Part shown: one piece after another, positions 6,708-9,111 of the stretch | How the letters are laid out: every line of letters begins with the position of its first letter | Position numbering within the stretch: the first letter of the stretch is position 1 | The notes under the pieces: generated by a model | Told to the model about the DNA's origin: nothing | The model's database searches: none | What the model saw: only the letters and a program-made list of their open reading frames with translations | Source of the DNA: Bacteroidales bacterium UBA1204 | Lineage (GTDB): Bacteria > Bacteroidota > Bacteroidia > Bacteroidales > F082 | DNA length: 9,111 nt | Direction: 5' to 3' | NCBI GenBank assembly: GCA_002310075.1 | Contig: DBXU01000100.1 | Span: forward strand, 12,247-21,357 | Translations under genes and position numbers: made by a program

Positions 6708-8420
6708 ATGGAAACTTTCAATTTCATTACTGTTCGATTAGGGAAAGATAGCATTCCTGATATTCAGAAAATCTGTTTATCAGAAACAGGAGTTTTAGAG
6801 AATCCTTTCACAATAAATGTAAAGTGCACCCAGGTACCTGATAATTACGGAGTAGATGATTATGCATTTCTTTGGCTTGGTTCTGACAACAACAAAGGAA
6901 TGCCTACACAATGGAAACAAGGTTTTAAGGCTGTCGGTCGTGTTGAAAACGTGATAAAAGGGAAAAATTACAACGACACGTCAGAAACAACAATCAAAAT
7001 TGTCTATATTTTCCATGAGGCAATAAACAGAATGGATATTCTTAGAAGTGCTCCTGTTGCATATTATTGGTGTTCATCCATGCCACTTATTGGATTGGAT
7101 GATCACGCTAATCAGACAATTCGTAATTTGTCCGGAAGTTCGTTTGCCGATTTAAGAGCATTCTTTTCAGCAATCGAGGCTGTGACAAATCATTTCAAGA
7201 AAGACATTCTTCAAATAGAGCCCAAATTCGAGCAGTATTTTGACTTTGAATTACCAAATCCCCAGTCCTATCCAACAGCAAAAAATCTTGATGAAATAAG
7301 TTTTATCAAGCGTCGTTCAGGAGCCAAAACTCTCCAACAAATCTTCTACGGTGCCCCAGGCACAGGCAAATCCCACAGAATCAAAGAAATTATTAAGGAA
7401 CATGACATTGACGAGAAGGAACAGGTCATCCGCACCACTTTCCATCCCGATAGCGACTACTCCACTTTTGTGGGCTGCTACAAACCCATCATGAAGAAAG
7501 TACCGCAGACTTATGTAGTGGAAGGCAACGAGAAACCCGTGATGGCTGACAAAAACAACCAAGCCACAAAAGATGAAATCGTTTACGACTACACTCCACA
7601 AGCCTTTGTGCAAGCCTATACCAAGGCATGGACTACGAACGAGCCCGTCATTCTTGTCATTGAGGAAATCAACCGTGGCAACTGCGCACAAATCTTCGGC
7701 GACATCTTCCAACTCTTGGACAGAGGTGAGGACGGCGTTTCAGAGTATGAAATCAAGCCCGATAAAGCCTTGGAAAACTATCTGAGGGAGTATTTCGCTG
7801 CTTTCGAGGATGTGGACGAACAAATAAAGTCTGGCAAAATAATGAAGTTGTCTTCTAACCTCTATATCTGGGCCACCATGAACACTAGCGACCAAAGCCT
7901 CTTCCCCATCGACTCGGCCTTCAAACGCCGCTGGGAGTGGAAGTATATCAAAATCGCCTGGCCTTATAAGAAAAACGAGGATGGCTCCTTCAAGACAGAT
8001 GAAAACGGAAAGAAGATACACTTCAAATATACGATTGAAGGCGGTCACGACTGGTGGGAGTTCCTAGAACAAATCAACGCCATCATCGGCAAAATGACCA
8101 ATTCGGCCGACAAACAATTAGGCTATTTCTTTGCCAAGACGAAAGACGACGTCATCTCTTACGAGACCTTCGTTTCGAAAGTCTGCTTCTACCTCTGGAA
8201 CGACATCTTCAAGACCTATGCCCTCGACGAACAGCAAGGCGATCTATTCAAATTCACAAAGAAAATCAAAGACAAGGACGAAAACGAGAAGGAAGTCATA
8301 GGTCATCTCTCTTTCCCCGAATTCTATGATGGTGACGGCTATGTGATCAAAGAGGTTGCGGAAGCGTTCATCGGCAACGTGATGCGGTGGGGAACCGATA
8401 CCAAAAACGACAAGGCATAA
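6708..8420 (+). CDS. McrB-family AAA+ restriction motor subunit with PUA/EVE-like N-terminal domain
   Basis: 570 aa. Residues 1-165 may be a PUA/EVE-like DNA-reader domain (YAFLWLGSD at 52-60, GFKAVGRVE at 72-80). The AAA+ core begins near 205: Walker A GAPGTGKS (215-222), Walker B ILVIEEINRGN (315-325) with E319/E320, the McrB signature MNTSDQS (391-397), and candidate arginine-finger residues R407-R408. McrB proteins hydrolyse GTP (some family members ATP) and drive a partner McrC nuclease along DNA. The N-terminal domain sets target choice. No McrC is visible before the right edge. Behind two m5C methyltransferases the layout is like LlaJI/BsuMI, where McrB-like subunits attack unmethylated DNA rather than methylated DNA. 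GC rises abruptly near base 7310, at residue about 201 between the two domains, so the gene looks chimeric. Only 4 nt separate it from methyltransferase 2. The start ATG 6708 has no Shine-Dalgarno sequence. Confidence 0.9.
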   Translation: METFNFITVRLGKDSIPDIQKICLSETGVLENPFTINVKCTQVPDNYGVDDYAFLWLGSDNNKGMPTQWKQGFKAVGRVENVIKGKNYNDTSETTIKIVYIFHEAINRMDILRSAPVAYYWCSSMPLIGLDDHANQTIRNLSGSSFADLRAFFSAIEAVTNHFKKDILQIEPKFEQYFDFELPNPQSYPTAKNLDEISFIKRRSGAKTLQQIFYGAPGTGKSHRIKEIIKEHDIDEKEQVIRTTFHPDSDYSTFVGCYKPIMKKVPQTYVVEGNEKPVMADKNNQATKDEIVYDYTPQAFVQAYTKAWTTNEPVILVIEEINRGNCAQIFGDIFQLLDRGEDGVSEYEIKPDKALENYLREYFAAFEDVDEQIKSGKIMKLSSNLYIWATMNTSDQSLFPIDSAFKRRWEWKYIKIAWPYKKNEDGSFKTDENGKKIHFKYTIEGGHDWWEFLEQINAIIGKMTNSADKQLGYFFAKTKDDVISYETFVSKVCFYLWNDIFKTYALDEQQGDLFKFTKKIKDKDENEKEVIGHLSFPEFYDGDGYVIKEVAEAFIGNVMRWGTDTKNDKA

Positions 8421-8428
8421 ATAACGCG

Positions 8429-9111
8429 ATGGGTATGGGACAATCTATCTCGATATTGGACAAAGACTATTCCCGGTGGATCAGCGAACTGAGTTCACGT
8501 TACCGCAGCAGCCAGATCAAAGCGGCGGTAAAAGTGAATGAAGAGATGATCTTATTCTATCTTGAATTGGGCCGCGACATCGTGTTGCTTGATGCCGAAA
8601 ACAAATATGGTAGTGCATTCTATGCATCGCTAAGCCGTGATCTAAAACATGCTTTGCCTGATGCTTCCGGTCTTTCCGAGTCGAACATTAGATATGCTAA
8701 ACGATGCTATATCCTTTATTCCGAAGCAATTGGAAATCTTCAGCAAGTTGCTGAAGAATCTGAAGACAAGCCTTTACTTGCCCAAAGCTTATCAAATCCT
8801 CAGCAAGTTGCTGAAGAATTTGATTCGGCTTTTGCCCAAAATGTCATCTCCGATTTGTGCCATGTCCCATGGGGTCATCACATGGCAATCATCGACAAGG
8901 CGAAAGGCGACATGAAAAAAGCCTTGTTCTTCGTCCATCAGACCGTGCAGAACGGATGGAGTCGAAATATGCTGCTCAATTTTATGGGCACCGACCTATA
9001 CGAACGGCAGGGTAAGGCTTTGACAAACTTCGAGCACACCTTGCCTAAACCCACAGGCGACCTGGCGCAAGAATTGACCAAAGACCCATACAACTTTGCC
9101 TTTACTGGCAT
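8429..9111 (+). CDS. DUF1016/YhcG-family protein, N-terminal part (runs off window)
   Basis: The frame opens at ATG 8429, 8 nt after the McrB-like gene (ATG 8435 is an alternative), and remains open for 227 codons to the window edge. The sequence matches the YhcG/DUF1016 N-terminal helical domain: an early helix with NEEMILFYLELGRDI (38-52), then YGSAFYASLSRDLKHALPDA, then SESNIRYAKR. After a linker the typical VPWGHH and TVQNGWSR motifs follow. The frame ends at the KDPYNFAFTG segment that normally opens the PD-(D/E)XK C-terminal domain, so the nuclease residues lie outside the window. YhcG-family proteins are often found in Bacteroidota restriction loci, and their exact role is unsettled. 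GC and codon use match the 3' half of the McrB-like gene rather than the upstream cassette. Confidence 0.88.
   Translation, partial: MGMGQSISILDKDYSRWISELSSRYRSSQIKAAVKVNEEMILFYLELGRDIVLLDAENKYGSAFYASLSRDLKHALPDASGLSESNIRYAKRCYILYSEAIGNLQQVAEESEDKPLLAQSLSNPQQVAEEFDSAFAQNVISDLCHVPWGHHMAIIDKAKGDMKKALFFVHQTVQNGWSRNMLLNFMGTDLYERQGKALTNFEHTLPKPTGDLAQELTKDPYNFAFTG
8735..8822 (+). repeat. 60-nt-spaced in-frame repeat with internal palindrome
   Basis: A 28-nt unit at 8735-8762 recurs at 8795-8822 with two mismatches, exactly 60 nt (20 codons) apart. Both copies encode Gln-Gln-Val-Ala-Glu-Glu in the linker of the DUF1016 protein (residues about 103-112 and 123-132). The first copy contains CTTCAGCAAGTTGCTGAAG (8738-8756), a perfect palindrome with 9-bp arms around one base. 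The second (8798-8816) has one arm mismatch. The repeat could expand or contract by slippage without breaking the frame. Confidence 0.8.

Larger units (their letters stand above)
345..7310. other. AT-rich mosaic segment (putative exchanged cassette)
   Basis: Counted 60-base lines inside this stretch run at about 28-38% GC (28% at 361-420, 33% at 7201-7260). The left flank has 55% at 241-300 and the right flank 48% at 7441-7500. Both transitions are abrupt and fall inside genes: in the dcm stub on the left and at the N-terminal-domain/AAA linker of the McrB-like gene on the right. I see no integrase, insertion sequence, tRNA or long terminal repeat. Homologous or illegitimate exchange of the interior of a pre-existing restriction operon is therefore more likely than a self-mobile element. 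The exact ends are estimates. Confidence 0.5.

Noticed and set aside
356..7342. Shared 8-nt CAACAAAT at 356-363 and 7335-7342, near both composition breaks, as possible recombination microhomology
   Set aside because: Eight bases in AT-rich DNA are expected by chance, and the positions do not coincide exactly with the estimated joints.
7317..7712. 131-codon minus-strand open frame opposite the AAA+ core
   Set aside because: It lies across from the Walker A and B coding sequence and is explained by codon bias of the + strand gene.
8649..8915. 88-codon + strand frame inside the DUF1016 region
   Set aside because: It is out of frame with the clear DUF1016/YhcG coding sequence (8429-9111), which has family motifs and continues past the edge.
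1..9111. CRISPR array, tRNA, rRNA, transposase or integrase
   Set aside because: No regularly spaced repeats, cloverleaf sequences or recombinase motifs were found in either strand.

Overview
The window most likely comes from a member of the Bacteroidota (Bacteroides, Parabacteroides or Prevotella type). The evidence is a textbook Bacteroidota promoter (TTTG, 21 nt, TATATTTG) at 160-192, a DUF1016/YhcG protein directly behind an McrB-type ATPase, and the general codon style. No taxonomic search was possible. All convincing genes lie on the + strand and form one tightly packed operon-like array. It is a restriction-modification/defence island.

Layout. 1-159 is an open frame that may be the tail of an unidentified upstream gene. 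160-192 is the promoter, with a 13-bp palindrome between its two boxes. 216-368 is a 50-codon stub of a cytosine-5 DNA methyltransferase. Five long genes follow: (i) 386-3109, a 907-aa protein with a PUA/EVE-like N-terminus, a MORC/HSP90-type GHKL ATPase and a second, histidine-kinase-like module; (ii) 3106-4416, a 436-aa protein with a response-regulator-like N-terminus and an unknown C-terminal domain; (iii) 4413-5438 and (iv) 5444-6703, two different, apparently complete cytosine-5 methyltransferases; (v) 6708-8420, an McrB-family AAA+ protein. 8429-9111 is the N-terminal part of a DUF1016/YhcG (PD-(D/E)XK family) protein that runs off the window. No intergenic gap after base 368 exceeds 17 nt.

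How the genes may work together. Two m5C methyltransferases followed by an McrB-like motor recall LlaJI and BsuMI, where an McrB/McrC-like complex restricts DNA lacking the host methylation. No McrC is seen; it may lie beyond the right edge. What that model does not explain is the first gene pair, a double-GHKL/histidine-kinase-like protein translationally coupled to a receiver-like protein. It resembles a two-component phosphorelay built into a restriction-modification operon and is the best candidate here for an undescribed system.

The island looks mosaic. From about 345 to 7310 the DNA is AT-rich (28-38% GC in the stretches counted). The dcm stub on the left and the McrB AAA core plus DUF1016 on the right are clearly richer (about 48-55%). 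Both transitions fall inside genes: after methyltransferase motif I on the left, and exactly at the linker between the McrB N-terminal domain and the AAA+ core on the right. This suggests a roughly 7-kb cassette exchanged between conserved flanks.
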